A DNA stretch of 64,000 nt from Undibacterium paludis. Its GTDB lineage: Bacteria; Pseudomonadota; Gammaproteobacteria; Burkholderiales; Burkholderiaceae_D. Location: positions 279,541-343,540 of the forward strand of contig NZ_JAKZHX010000006.1 in assembly GCF_022568815.1 (NCBI RefSeq), written 5' to 3'. The translations under genes were made by a program, and so were the position numbers. The notes under the pieces were generated by a model. That model did no database searches and had not been told where the DNA came from. It saw nothing but the letters and a program-made list of their open reading frames with translations. Shown here piece after piece: positions 18,509-27,727 of this stretch; position 1 is the stretch's first letter, and each line of letters begins with the position of its first letter.

Positions 18509-20768
18509 ATTGCCTGCCCATCTGGAAGAATACATTTTTCGCCCCGCCCTGACCAAGGGCAACGCCAAGATAAATTGGTCCAATGAAGCTATTGAAACCG
18601 GCAAACAGGCTGGCGCTCTTGCGCAGTGACTGCATCGAAATATCGCCGCCTTTGTTCCAGACATTGCCCGCTTCAAGGGACGTACCCAGGAACAGGCTTT
18701 GTCCCGCCAGGTCAAACTTTACTGCGCGCAGCAGATAAGTCAGACTGCCATATAGCATGAAATTGCCGGAAAACTGATCTGGCTGGTAGGCAGACAATTG
18801 CTGGAAACCGCCAAGGGTATAACCGATGCCACGTATGTCTGTGTCGCTCTGGAACAAACCGGCGGCGCTGAGTTTAAGGTTGATGCTGTGATTGTCTATG
18901 CTGCTGGCCCAGGTCGTATTGACTGCCAGCTCCTGGAAACGCTTGCTGGCGCCACTGGTACCGGCAAAGGCCGTGGCGTCGAATTTGTAACCATTGCGCG
19001 GAAAGCTGGCATCACTGAGCTGGTCGACGACGATTGCTGCCTTCAGGCCAAGCTGTTCCAGGTCGGCGCTGGGTAAGGACTCGGATACGATATTGCCATT
19101 TTCGTCCCGGTACAAGATACTGCCCAGCTTGGGACGTACCCGGTAATGATTGAAGTTCAGACCCAGCTTGGCTTCGCCGAGTATGCTTTGTTCGCCAAGA
19201 CGAAAACCAAGATCGAGTCCAAGTTTGTCGCCACGAAAATTGTATTCGGCGATCCGGGTGTTGCCGCTGTACAGGTTCCTGGTGTTTTGCCCTATCTCGG
19301 CAAATGGCGCCAGATACATGCCTTCGCGCTCAAACAGGGGTTGGCGCAGTTCTGTATGTAATTTCAGGCTGTTGCCAAATTCCAGGTCATTGCGCCATTC
19401 CAGACCTCCATCGGTCAACCAGGGGCGTCTGTGGCCAACCTGCAGTTTAAAACCACCGGTGCCTTCAAAGCCGCTTGACAGCGCCAGGCCAAAACGCAGG
19501 AAATGTGGCCCCCAGTTGCGGCCATAGGCATTGACCCGTATACCATATTCGCCGTCACGTTCCACCAGTTCATGGCTGATGCTGTCAAAGTCCCGGGCAT
19601 TATTGAGTATGGCCAGCTTGCTGTTGATGTCTTCGGCCTTATATCTGCTGCCGGTCTTGATGTTGAGCTGGCGGCGTATATCGCTTTCCGGCACGGCGCC
19701 ATTGGTGACGATGTCAACGAAGGCGATGTTGATATCCGGCAGTTGCGGGTTCAGGCGTAACTGGTGCCTGACTGCGTAGACATCCGGCGGCAGGCTGAAT
19801 TCTTTCAACCTCTGCAGCATGAAATGGGTTTCTTTTTCACCGATGACAACGGCTTCCCGTGAGCGGGCGAAATCCATGAAACTGATATTGCCCAGTTGCG
19901 GCTCTATCAAGATATCCCTGGGGCCGAGCAAGGCTTTTTGCGCCTCCACATTTTGTTCAGTCAGGATATTCACCATTTGCTGACTGACATTGAACAGGGT
20001 CTGTAATTGGTCACGGGGCATCAGCGGAGTGCCAATATTGACGGCAATTACGATATCTGCCCCCATCTGATGGGCAATGTCGACGGGCAAATTCCGGACC
20101 AGACCTCCGTCGGACAGCAGGCGGCCATCGACTTCTATCGGTGCAAACACCCCTGGTGCGGCCATGCTTGCACGTATGGCTTTATGCAGAGGGCCCTTGG
20201 TGAAAATCACCATCTTGCCGGTTTCAAGGTCCGTGGCAACTGTACGAAATGGGATGGGCAGGCGATCAAAGTCTATGTCCGGTTGTAAATGTGCAGTCCA
20301 GTTTTGCAGCAGCTCAAGGAACTGGGTTGCCTGTACCACGCCAGCCGGCAGGCGCACACCGTTGGCACTCAGGCCCAGCGTGGCGCCGAGCGGGTATTGC
20401 TCATCTTCTTCCCGCACGCTCTGTGGCTGGTAACGCCTTTCCACCCTGTCCAGCGCGATGTCATTCAATTTGAGGGCATCGAGCCTGGTTTCTATCTCAC
20501 TAGCAGAAAATCCGGCTGCATACAAGCCACCGACGACGGCACCCATGCTGGTGCCGGCGATGCAATCAATGGGGATATGCATTTCTTCCAAGACCTTCAA
20601 TACCCCGACATGGGCAAAGCCACGGGCGCCACCACCAGACAGCGCCAGGCAGATTTTTGGGGTTTTTACTTGTGGAGGTGGTGTGACAAGACTTTCTGCA
20701 CGGATGCTTGCAGATTGAAGCAAGAAGCTGATGAGAGTAGAAAAAAACAATAGTTTTGATTTGTGCAT
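18507..20768 (-). CDS. Patatin-like phospholipase fused to POTRA and outer-membrane beta-barrel (type Vd-like)
   Basis: This 753-residue protein begins with a signal peptide (residues 1-24). A patatin domain follows, with oxyanion motif GGGARG at 45-50, nucleophile Ser74 in GTSMG and the catalytic Asp220 in SDGG. A POTRA-like segment (about 335-405, including RRQLNIKTGSRYKAEDINSKLAILNNARDF) leads into a C-terminal BamA/surface-antigen-like barrel rich in alternating beta-strands. The layout matches Pseudomonas PlpD, the model for type Vd secretion, in which the barrel exports the lipase. Catalytic residues are intact. The target lipid is unknown. Confidence 0.9.
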   Translation of the reverse strand: MHKSKLLFFSTLISFLLQSASIRAESLVTPPPQVKTPKICLALSGGGARGFAHVGVLKVLEEMHIPIDCIAGTSMGAVVGGLYAAGFSASEIETRLDALKLNDIALDRVERRYQPQSVREEDEQYPLGATLGLSANGVRLPAGVVQATQFLELLQNWTAHLQPDIDFDRLPIPFRTVATDLETGKMVIFTKGPLHKAIRASMAAPGVFAPIEVDGRLLSDGGLVRNLPVDIAHQMGADIVIAVNIGTPLMPRDQLQTLFNVSQQMVNILTEQNVEAQKALLGPRDILIEPQLGNISFMDFARSREAVVIGEKETHFMLQRLKEFSLPPDVYAVRHQLRLNPQLPDINIAFVDIVTNGAVPESDIRRQLNIKTGSRYKAEDINSKLAILNNARDFDSISHELVERDGEYGIRVNAYGRNWGPHFLRFGLALSSGFEGTGGFKLQVGHRRPWLTDGGLEWRNDLEFGNSLKLHTELRQPLFEREGMYLAPFAEIGQNTRNLYSGNTRIAEYNFRGDKLGLDLGFRLGEQSILGEAKLGLNFNHYRVRPKLGSILYRDENGNIVSESLPSADLEQLGLKAAIVVDQLSDASFPRNGYKFDATAFAGTSGASKRFQELAVNTTWASSIDNHSINLKLSAAGLFQSDTDIRGIGYTLGGFQQLSAYQPDQFSGNFMLYGSLTYLLRAVKFDLAGQSLFLGTSLEAGNVWNKGGDISMQSLRKSASLFAGFNSFIGPIYLGVALGQGGAKNVFFQMGRQ

Positions 20769-21048
20769 GTTGAAAGTGGCGGAAACATGGAATTCTTTGC
20801 TCAGGGTCTATATACTAGCGCATGTATATGAAATGATGCTAACCAGTACTTATTCGCATAAGGCATTGTATAAGCCTTGTTTGTAAAATGCTTAACATTG
20901 TAAGAGTAATCCTGGTCTGTGATAACGGTGAGGACGCCGGTGGGGTTTGAATGGACATCCTCAATCAGTCACCAGTCCCAGATAGAAACATTCCGGTTTT
21001 GCAGCAGACCAGAGCAACAGTGACCTTCTTTCTCACACAAGAATACCC

Positions 21049-21990
21049 ATGAACCTACATCAATTGCGTTTTGTTCGCGAAGCGGTAAGACAGAATTTTA
21101 ATTTGACTGAGGCCGCCAAGGCCCTGTTTACATCGCAACCTGGTGTTTCCAAGGCAATTATTGAACTGGAAGAGGAATTGGGTGTGGATATTTTCACTCG
21201 TCACGGCAAGCGCATACGCGGCCTGACCGAGCCGGGCAGGGCAGTGCTGAAGTCGGTTGAACTGATCATGCAGGAAATTGACGGGCTCAAACGCATAGGC
21301 AAGGAGTTTGCAGCGCAGGACAGTGGCAGCTTCACCATCGCCACCACCCATACCCAGGCGCGCTATGCTCTGCCCAAGGTAGTGCAGGCCTTCATGCAAA
21401 AATACCCCAAGGTGAGATTGTCGCTGTTACAGGGCAATCCCAAGCAGATTGCCGAAATGGTCATGCGTGACCAGGCAGATATCGCCATTGCGACAGAAGC
21501 CATCGCCGGATTTGACGGCTTGATTTCCCTGCCTTGCTATCAGTGGGAACATGTCGTGGTAGTGCCGGTTGAGCACCCCTTGCTGAAGCTGAAGAATGTC
21601 TCTCTCGAAGAGATTGCCAATTACTCTCTCATTACTTATGATGCCGCCTTTGCCGGGCGCAGCAAGATAGACCACGCTTTCCAGATACGCAACCTCAAGC
21701 CGGACATCCTCCTTGAAGCCATTGATGCTGACGTCATCAAGACCTATGTGGAACTGGGCATGGGTATAGGTATTATCGCGGGCATGGCTTTTGATGCCGA
21801 GCGCGACAGGAATTTGCGGGCCATACCCGTCGGTCATCTGTTCGGCATGAATATTTCCCGTGTCGCCATCAAGCAGGGCGCGTATTTGCGCAGTTACATC
21901 TATACCTTCATAGAATTGCTTAATCCCACCCTGAACCGCAAGATGATCGATAACGTCATGCAGGGTAACAAGGACACTTACGATTTATGA
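21049..21990 (+). CDS. CysB-like LysR-family transcription regulator
   Basis: This 313-residue protein has an N-terminal winged helix (LTEAAKALFTSQPGVSKAIIELEEELGVDIFTRHGKR). Its effector domain carries TTHTQARYALP, the CysB/Cbl sulfate-binding loop that in CysB contains the Thr and Gln contacting the effector. CysB proteins control sulfur assimilation with O-acetyl/N-acetylserine or sulfate as signals. The sequence supports CysB/Cbl-type rather than generic LysR. It overlaps the HAD gene by the ATGA junction at 21987-21990, so the two are translationally coupled. No sulfur genes lie in the window. Confidence 0.9.
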   Translation: MNLHQLRFVREAVRQNFNLTEAAKALFTSQPGVSKAIIELEEELGVDIFTRHGKRIRGLTEPGRAVLKSVELIMQEIDGLKRIGKEFAAQDSGSFTIATTHTQARYALPKVVQAFMQKYPKVRLSLLQGNPKQIAEMVMRDQADIAIATEAIAGFDGLISLPCYQWEHVVVVPVEHPLLKLKNVSLEEIANYSLITYDAAFAGRSKIDHAFQIRNLKPDILLEAIDADVIKTYVELGMGIGIIAGMAFDAERDRNLRAIPVGHLFGMNISRVAIKQGAYLRSYIYTFIELLNPTLNRKMIDNVMQGNKDTYDL

Positions 21991-22790
21991 GCATGCAGCC
22001 ATTGGGCAACTGGCCGGCAGCACAGCGCCGGCAGGTGCGTGGCATACTGACGGATATCGATGATACCTTCAGTAGCCACGGCAAGTTGACAGTGGCCAGC
22101 CTGGCGGCGCTGGACAGGGCAAAAGCAGCGGGCCTGCGGCGCATTGCCGTTACAGGGAGGCCGACTTACTGGACCTTGCCTTTGTTAAGGCTATGTGATT
22201 TTGATGCCGTCATTGCTGAAAATGGCGCCAGTGCTTTCTGGATAGATGGCAAGGGGGCTCAGCAGGCACTGTATTATGCTGACGCCGAGGTACGCAAGCA
22301 GCATAGGCAGCAATTGCTGGACTTTGCCGATATCATGCGCCGACATTTTCCGGACATCCTGCCTGCTGCTGATGCAGCACAGCGTATAGGTGACCTGGCC
22401 TTTGATATTGCGGAAAATATTCCAGCCCTGCCCATGTCGCAAGTGAATGAGGCAGTTGTACTGATCCGGGAACATGGCTTGCATGCGACGACGAGCAGCA
22501 TTCATGCCCATGCTTCTGTCCTGCCGTTCAGTAAACAGAGTATGAGTGAGCGTGTCTTACACGAAGTATTTGGTATCAGTGATGAAGAAGCGTGTAGTAC
22601 CTATGTATTTATTGGTGATTCTGCCAATGATGCCAGCATGTTTGCGCACTATCCTTTATCGGTGGGTGTGGCGAATGTCCGCAAATTTCTCGACAGGTTC
22701 GATGCCCATCCGGTGTATGTCTGCGAGGCTGAATATGGAGCGGGATTTGTGGAACTGGTGGATTTTCTGTTGAAAGCAAAAGATGAATGA
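21987..22790 (+). CDS. HAD-superfamily hydrolase (Cof/IIB type)
   Basis: This 267-residue phosphatase-like protein has motif I ILTDIDDTFSS with the nucleophile Asp and motif IV VFIGDSANDASMF. The long cap insertion between them is of the type IIB class, which usually acts on sugar phosphates or nucleotides. The ATG overlaps the stop of the upstream LysR gene, and the end overlaps the methyltransferase start by 8 nt. This tight cluster suggests one transcript with the regulator. The substrate is unknown. Confidence 0.87.
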   Translation: MSMQPLGNWPAAQRRQVRGILTDIDDTFSSHGKLTVASLAALDRAKAAGLRRIAVTGRPTYWTLPLLRLCDFDAVIAENGASAFWIDGKGAQQALYYADAEVRKQHRQQLLDFADIMRRHFPDILPAADAAQRIGDLAFDIAENIPALPMSQVNEAVVLIREHGLHATTSSIHAHASVLPFSKQSMSERVLHEVFGISDEEACSTYVFIGDSANDASMFAHYPLSVGVANVRKFLDRFDAHPVYVCEAEYGAGFVELVDFLLKAKDE

Positions 22791-23448
22791 AAACAAAATG
22801 CACGACCCCATGCGCAATTATTATGCGCAACGCGCCGGCAAGCTGGAGCAGGTCTATCAAAAACCGGAACGCCAACAGGACCTGCGTGAAATCCAGGGTA
22901 AAGTGATTGAGGTCCTGAAAGATCAGCGCGTGCTTGAAGTGGCCTGCGGTACCGCATACTGGACTGAGCGTTTTGCGCCGGTGGCAAGTTCTGTCATGGC
23001 GACTGACTACAACCAGTCCATGATAGACCTGGCCCAGGCCAAATCTTATCCTGACGGCAAAGTGAAATTTTCGGTGACGGATCTGTATGATTTGCCGCCA
23101 GCCGATGCAGACCAGTATTCAGCCTGTTTTGCCGGTTTTTTCTGGTCGCATGTCCTGCGTGATGAACAACCGGCTTTGCTGGCGCATCTGAGCAAGGTCG
23201 CAGGCAAGGGGGGTACGCTGGTCTTGATAGACAATAACTATGTAGAAGGCAGCAGTACAGTGATTGCCCGTACTGACCTCGAAGGCAATACCTATCAATT
23301 GCGCAAGCAGGAAGATGGTAGCAGGGTGGAAATCCTGAAGAATTTCCCTACAGATAGTGCATTGCGCAAAAAATTTGGTCCTTCTGTCCGTGATATCCGT
23401 ATTTTCAGGAATACTTACTACTGGATGCTGACCTGCGTATTGAAGTGA
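22783..23448 (+). CDS. Class I SAM-dependent methyltransferase
   Basis: This 221-residue protein has the SAM-binding motif VLEVACGTAYWTERFAP (motif I, near residues 49-65), then ATDYNQSMIDLA (motif II) and VLIDNNYVEGS. It resembles small-molecule methyltransferases of the UbiE/ubiquinone-like group, without a clear specific member. It begins inside the last codons of the HAD gene (8-nt overlap), so it is cotranslated with it. The substrate is unknown. Confidence 0.85.
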   Translation: MNENKMHDPMRNYYAQRAGKLEQVYQKPERQQDLREIQGKVIEVLKDQRVLEVACGTAYWTERFAPVASSVMATDYNQSMIDLAQAKSYPDGKVKFSVTDLYDLPPADADQYSACFAGFFWSHVLRDEQPALLAHLSKVAGKGGTLVLIDNNYVEGSSTVIARTDLEGNTYQLRKQEDGSRVEILKNFPTDSALRKKFGPSVRDIRIFRNTYYWMLTCVLK

Positions 23449-23550
23449 AATAGCGAAATGAAAATCTGTCACGGAGTCTGTTCTAGTATTGTTCCTCGAA
23501 AGACTGCCGTGATACATTGCAAGTCGTTTATTTTTTTTCTGGAGTAATAC

Positions 23551-23847
23551 ATGGACTTGCAAGCTTGCACAGAAGCGATACGCGCTAAAGTTGGTGACGA
23601 TAGCGGTTTGAACGCCACCCTGAAATTTGACTGCGGCGATGAAGGTGTCGTATTTGTTGACGCCCTGGCGGCACCAAACAGCGTCAGCAATGACAATAAA
23701 GAAGCAGTTTGCACCATCACGATTTCTCTTGAAAACCTGGCGGACTTGCTGACTGGCAAATTGAATCCCATGAACGGCTTCATGATGGGTAAGTTGAAAG
23801 TATCTGGCGACATGGGCGTTGCCATGCGCTTGCAAACAGTCGTGTAA
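23551..23847 (+). CDS. SCP2 sterol-transfer-family protein
   Basis: This 98-residue single-domain protein has the SCP2 core (FDCGDEGVVFVDALAAP, CTITISLENLADLLTGKLNPMNGFMMGKLKVSGDMGVAMRLQ). SCP2 domains bind lipids or acyl-CoAs in a hydrophobic tunnel. Stand-alone bacterial copies have unclear roles in lipid metabolism. GGAG stands about 6 nt before the ATG. It is closed by a clear terminator downstream. Confidence 0.88.
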   Translation: MDLQACTEAIRAKVGDDSGLNATLKFDCGDEGVVFVDALAAPNSVSNDNKEAVCTITISLENLADLLTGKLNPMNGFMMGKLKVSGDMGVAMRLQTVV

Positions 23848-23872
23848 GCAAGGCAATACAGCTTGTGACATG

Positions 23873-23913
23873 ACGGCATTTCTGTTCGCTTTGGCGAATT
23901 GAAATGCCGTTTT
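23873..23913. terminator. Rho-independent terminator after the SCP2 gene
   Basis: ACGGCATTTC (23873-23882) pairs with GAAATGCCGT (23901-23910), with an inner stem TTCGC/GCGAA, followed by TTTC. It lies between the SCP2 gene and the convergent zinc-ribbon gene. Confidence 0.7.
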
Positions 23914-23932
23914 CTATTGTTGTTTTATATTT

Positions 23933-24271
23933 TTATACCAGAGACATGGCGCTTAAGGCCAATGCTGAACTACCATCAGGGTAGAGCGCGTCATAACAAC
24001 GTGTACAATTGCTGCAAAATAGGTGGGAGCGCCTGACGAACTTGTAGCGCAATATCAATTGCAGTTGTACGCCACTGCAATAAGGGCAATGCTCGCGCAT
24101 GCTACCGGCCGAGGGGGCATCCTCTGATTGAAATCCTTCTTCTAACATGACTCCTTCTATCACTTCACGTGGATCAAGTTGCACCAGGATAAAATCGGGT
24201 GCACGAACATTACGCCTTTCCGAATAATCGTCTTGCTGCTGGGAAATAAGATGGGCACTGGCTGTCATCAT
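23933..24271 (-). CDS. Small protein with Cys-pair zinc-ribbon-like motif, unknown function
   Basis: Start set at 24271 (MMTASAHLIS), because AGGAG lies exactly six bases before that ATG. Upstream in-frame ATGs have no ribosome site. The 112-residue protein is acidic and disordered at first, then has CPYC about 60 residues in and CSNCTRCYDALYPDGSSAL near the end, a pattern that suggests a zinc ribbon. I do not recognise the family. It is divergent from the ferredoxin gene at 24398. Confidence 0.6.
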   Translation of the reverse strand: MMTASAHLISQQQDDYSERRNVRAPDFILVQLDPREVIEGVMLEEGFQSEDAPSAGSMREHCPYCSGVQLQLILRYKFVRRSHLFCSNCTRCYDALYPDGSSALALSAMSLV

Positions 24272-24397
24272 AACGGGCTCCTGATATGACATTTGCTCCG
24301 GCATAGTACGCAATTCAAGCAATTGGTGTGACTATGCAGGGCAGACTTTCAATCTAGTAAAATTCAGGCATGAAGACAAGGATGACGGGAAGAAAAA

Positions 24398-24697
24398 ATG
24401 AGCTCGCAGAATGAATCCTGGACTTTAACAGTGCAGCCGCAGAACTGGCTTTGCGAAGCCAGTGAGGAGTTCAGCCTGCTGGAGGCTGCCCTGTTCGATG
24501 GGGTGCGCATCCCCAATTCCTGCCGCAATGGAACCTGTCGCACCTGTATGTGCAAGCTGCTGTCCGGCAAGATCACCTACCAGATAGACTGGCCGGGCCT
24601 GAGCCTGGAAGAAAAGCAGGATGGCTGGATATTGCCCTGTGTTGCGCGAGCCGGCTCGGACGTGGTACTGCATGTGCCTGCGGCGGTCAAGGTTTAG
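24398..24697 (+). CDS. Plant-type [2Fe-2S] ferredoxin
   Basis: This 99-residue protein carries the ligand pattern Cys42-x4-Cys47-x2-Cys50 with a fourth Cys81 (SCRNGTCRTC ... LPCVAR), the hallmark of plant-type [2Fe-2S] ferredoxins. It is a stand-alone domain, so it should be a soluble electron carrier for an unknown oxygenase or reductase. It is divergent from the zinc-ribbon protein and has no redox partner beside it. Confidence 0.88.
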   Translation: MSSQNESWTLTVQPQNWLCEASEEFSLLEAALFDGVRIPNSCRNGTCRTCMCKLLSGKITYQIDWPGLSLEEKQDGWILPCVARAGSDVVLHVPAAVKV

Positions 24698-24711
24698 TCA
24701 TCCGGTTTTAA

Positions 24712-25707
24712 TTACTCACTGTTACGGCATTGACCGAGCTTGCCATCAGAACGGTTCCAGCACGGCGTGCTGGCATCGGGTACTGGATGTGGCACGCCTT
24801 CATCATCAATTTTTGCCAGTCTGGTCGTCCATGCCATGACGCCTTTTCTGTCCAGTTGCAGACGTATCACCCAGCCACGTGTCTGCGGTTCATTGTCCAG
24901 TTCATCCATGACAAAATTGCCTATGCTATAGATAATGGGCTTGCCTTTGTAATTGTCTACGTCCTGTATCACATGGGGGTGTCCACCGATGACAGCATCA
25001 GCACCGGCATCGATCATGACCCGCGCCAGTTGACGTTGCCTGTCGACGGCGACTTTGTCATTTTCCCAGCCCCAGTGCATGAAGGGGATAACCAGGTCTG
25101 CCTTGTGTTGTTGACGTGCCTGGCGGATGTCGAGAGCAACCTGTTCATCCTCACTCCAGGCGACACCTGCGGCCTGTGCTTGCGCTTCAAAGCTGCGCGG
25201 CATATATTCGTTGTAACCGAGCAGGGCGATGCGCAAACCTTTCTTTTCGATGATCAACGGTGTATGAGCTTCGCGCAGATTATTACCACCCCCGAAGTGC
25301 AGTATTTTCTGCTGGTCAAGCAGGCCCAGCATTTCCTGGAAAGCGGCACGGCCAAAATCACCTGAATGGTTGTTGGCAATCGACACCGCGTCTACGTGCT
25401 GCTTTAATGTATCGAGGGTGCGGGGATGGGCGCGGAAGGTAAAGTTCTTGTCAGCTGCTTCGCCGGTGGTTGCTACCACGCATTCAAGGTTGACAACACG
25501 GATATCGGCATTTTTGAATAAAGGTGCAAACGGTGCGAACGGGTCTTTGCCATTGGCAATCATTTTGCCAGGTTTACCGTCAAGTACCACATCACCGGCA
25601 AACAGGATACTGACACTGCCATCCTGTGCCAGGGCCGCACTTGCAGCTATCGCAGACAAGGTGAAAGTTGACAATAAGTGATACAGAGTCTGTTTGATGA
25701 ATTTCAT
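24712..25707 (-). CDS. CapA-family secreted metallophosphatase-like protein
   Basis: Start set at 25707 (MKFIKQTLY) with GAGGT 7-8 nt upstream; it overlaps the preceding stop as ATGA. The signal peptide runs to about residue 28. The mature 300-residue domain has CapA signatures: LFAGDVVLDG (first metal motif), SIANNHSGDFG, VIPFMHWGWEN and GADAVIGGHPHVIQDV. CapA/PgsA-like domains were first known in poly-gamma-glutamate synthesis. Many are calcineurin-like enzymes acting outside the cytoplasm. No capsule genes are nearby. Confidence 0.85.
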   Translation of the reverse strand: MKFIKQTLYHLLSTFTLSAIAASAALAQDGSVSILFAGDVVLDGKPGKMIANGKDPFAPFAPLFKNADIRVVNLECVVATTGEAADKNFTFRAHPRTLDTLKQHVDAVSIANNHSGDFGRAAFQEMLGLLDQQKILHFGGGNNLREAHTPLIIEKKGLRIALLGYNEYMPRSFEAQAQAAGVAWSEDEQVALDIRQARQQHKADLVIPFMHWGWENDKVAVDRQRQLARVMIDAGADAVIGGHPHVIQDVDNYKGKPIIYSIGNFVMDELDNEPQTRGWVIRLQLDRKGVMAWTTRLAKIDDEGVPHPVPDASTPCWNRSDGKLGQCRNSE

Positions 25708-26141
25708 TGTTGCACCTCTTGTAGGGTGCAACGGTATTGCAGTTCTCGTTCGACCGCACCGGCGTAGACAGAATTTTGCGGCGTCAGCGGGCTTTCCTGG
25801 GGGGATACTTTGAACGGGGGAAGGTAAGTTGCCTGATGTATGGGGATATCACCATGACGTGTCTGGAAATAGGCATACAGCTTGACATAGTCTATGCTTT
25901 GCTCCTTGCCAACCATCACTGCCTTGAACGTAAAACGTTCACCGATGTCGTTTGTTTTCACATCGTACGGGTCTTGTACTATCAGGCTCTGGATGGTCTG
26001 CACGCTACCCGCATAGCTGACATAGCAACGCAATAGGGGTTTTGCATGACTGGTCGCACTCAGGCAACTGACCATCAAAAAAACACTACTGATCAATGAA
26101 GATACTCGATACGTCTTCCTCGTTCCTGCAAGTGTTTGCAT
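25704..26141 (-). CDS. Hypothetical secreted protein coupled to the CapA-like gene
   Basis: This 145-residue protein has a probable signal peptide (residues 1-33, VFLMVSCLSATSHA), which contains a Cys but no strict lipobox. The mature part is beta-rich, with Cys residues near 39 and 137 that could form one disulfide. No family recognised. Its stop codon overlaps the ATG of the CapA-like gene by 4 nt, so the two are probably made together in the periplasm. Confidence 0.65.
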   Translation of the reverse strand: MQTLAGTRKTYRVSSLISSVFLMVSCLSATSHAKPLLRCYVSYAGSVQTIQSLIVQDPYDVKTNDIGERFTFKAVMVGKEQSIDYVKLYAYFQTRHGDIPIHQATYLPPFKVSPQESPLTPQNSVYAGAVERELQYRCTLQEVQQ

Positions 26142-26177
26142 AGATTTACCGATGTCCGTTTATACGAACAGCGATTA

Positions 26178-27575
26178 TCACAGTATTTGCGCACGTAGGG
26201 AAGTCAGAGTTTTACCGTCTATTTTATAGCAGGATAAATGCTCAGGTACTTCACAGCGCCAATCCAGTTCGCGTTCTATTTGCTGACGCAAGTGGTCAGA
26301 CGCCGCTGGCTCACCATGTGTGATGAAACTACGTAATGGAGTTTGTTTCAGGTGTTTGAGCCATCCTAACAACTCCTGGTAGTCCGCATGCGCTGATAAG
26401 CCATCTATTTGTACAACTTTGGCACGTACCCTCACATCCTGGCCGTGAATGCGGACTGTGCTGGCACCATTGAGCAGAGATTCACCTCTTGTACCGCCAG
26501 CCTGGTGGCCGCAAAAAACAATGGAATTCCTGTCGTCGGGGGCCATATACTTCATGTGATGCAGCACTCGTCCGCCGGTCGCCATGCCACTGGCAGAGAT
26601 GATCACTTTTGGCCAGCGTTCACCGTTGAGACGCTGCGATTCTTCCGGCGTTTTCACGTAGGTAGTCATAGCCAACATCCCGGCAATATCTTCAGCTGAA
26701 AGTTTTAGTGAATCTGCATAGAGGCTGTAGATGCCTGTAGCACTTTCTGACATGGGGCTGTCCAGATAAATGGGGCAGTTAGGTATTTGCTTGTTTGTGC
26801 GCAATTTATACAGTAAGTACAGCAGGGTTTGCGCGCGCCCGACGGCAAATGACGGTATCAGGACCGAACCACCGTGTTGTACGGTATTGTTGATGACGTC
26901 ACGTAATTCGTTTTCGGGAATGTTATTGCTGTGCAGGCGATCCCCGTAAGTTGACTCAACAATGAGGTAATCAGTTTCTTCTGCAAATTCTGGCGCCTTC
27001 ATGATGTAGTCGCGTGGCCGACCTACATCGCCGGAAAACAGCAACCTGGTCTGTTCCATCTTCAGGGAGATGCTGCAGGAGCCAAGAATATGTCCGTTAG
27101 GCACCCATTTTGCATGCACGTCATCAGCTATTGCAATGTTGGTGTGTTCATCTATGTAATGAAAATGCTTGAGCGCCTTGTCTACATCTTTGCTGTCATA
27201 CAAAGGCAGTGCTTGCTCATGTTTGGACAGATGGTGTCGATTCAGGTAGGCTGCCTCTTCTTCAAACAGATGAGCAGAATCACGCAGCAATAATCTGCAT
27301 AACGCAAAAGTGGCTTTGCTGCAGTAGATTTTCCCCTTGAATCCCAGTTTGACCAGTAAGGGTAGGTAACCAGAGTGATCGAGATGGGCGTGGGTTAATA
27401 AGACTGCATCAATTTTTGAAGGATCAAAAGGTGGTTCCTCCCAGTTGCGCAAGCGCAATTGCTTATAGCCCTGAAACAGACCGCAATCCACCAAAATGCT
27501 GGTTTGATCAGAAACCAGCAGATAACGTGAACCTGTTACTGTACCGGCAGCTCCCAAGAAATGCAGTTTGATCAA
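26178..27575 (-). CDS. Metallo-beta-lactamase fold beta-CASP hydrolase, TTG start
   Basis: This 465-residue protein has the HAHLDHSGY motif (near residues 62-70) plus the downstream beta-CASP and RMMBL regions (FCGHQAGGTRGESLL, GLSAHADYQELLGWL). The combination is typical of RNA-processing or exonuclease-type MBL proteins, as in the archaeal CPSF and YsH1 group found in many bacteria. The start codon is TTG at 27573-27575, supported by GGAGG located 6 nt upstream. The cognate RNA target is unknown. Confidence 0.88.
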   Translation of the reverse strand: MIKLHFLGAAGTVTGSRYLLVSDQTSILVDCGLFQGYKQLRLRNWEEPPFDPSKIDAVLLTHAHLDHSGYLPLLVKLGFKGKIYCSKATFALCRLLLRDSAHLFEEEAAYLNRHHLSKHEQALPLYDSKDVDKALKHFHYIDEHTNIAIADDVHAKWVPNGHILGSCSISLKMEQTRLLFSGDVGRPRDYIMKAPEFAEETDYLIVESTYGDRLHSNNIPENELRDVINNTVQHGGSVLIPSFAVGRAQTLLYLLYKLRTNKQIPNCPIYLDSPMSESATGIYSLYADSLKLSAEDIAGMLAMTTYVKTPEESQRLNGERWPKVIISASGMATGGRVLHHMKYMAPDDRNSIVFCGHQAGGTRGESLLNGASTVRIHGQDVRVRAKVVQIDGLSAHADYQELLGWLKHLKQTPLRSFITHGEPAASDHLRQQIERELDWRCEVPEHLSCYKIDGKTLTSLRAQIL

Positions 27576-27727
27576 GTTACACCTCCAGTCAAAGAGTTGT
27601 TTTCATCGGTCAGTCTGTCATCGAACTAGCTCCAGAAAACATATATTCAATTGAATACTGCGGAGATAACTTGGTCAATAACAAATCGACGACTGTTGCC
27701 AATTCATTGCAATTTCTTTGTGTTAAC

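Noticed and set aside
20769..21048. CysB autoregulatory site
   Set aside because: A weak AAGGC/GCCTT pair occurs near 20870, but the match to known CysB sites is too poor to list as a feature.
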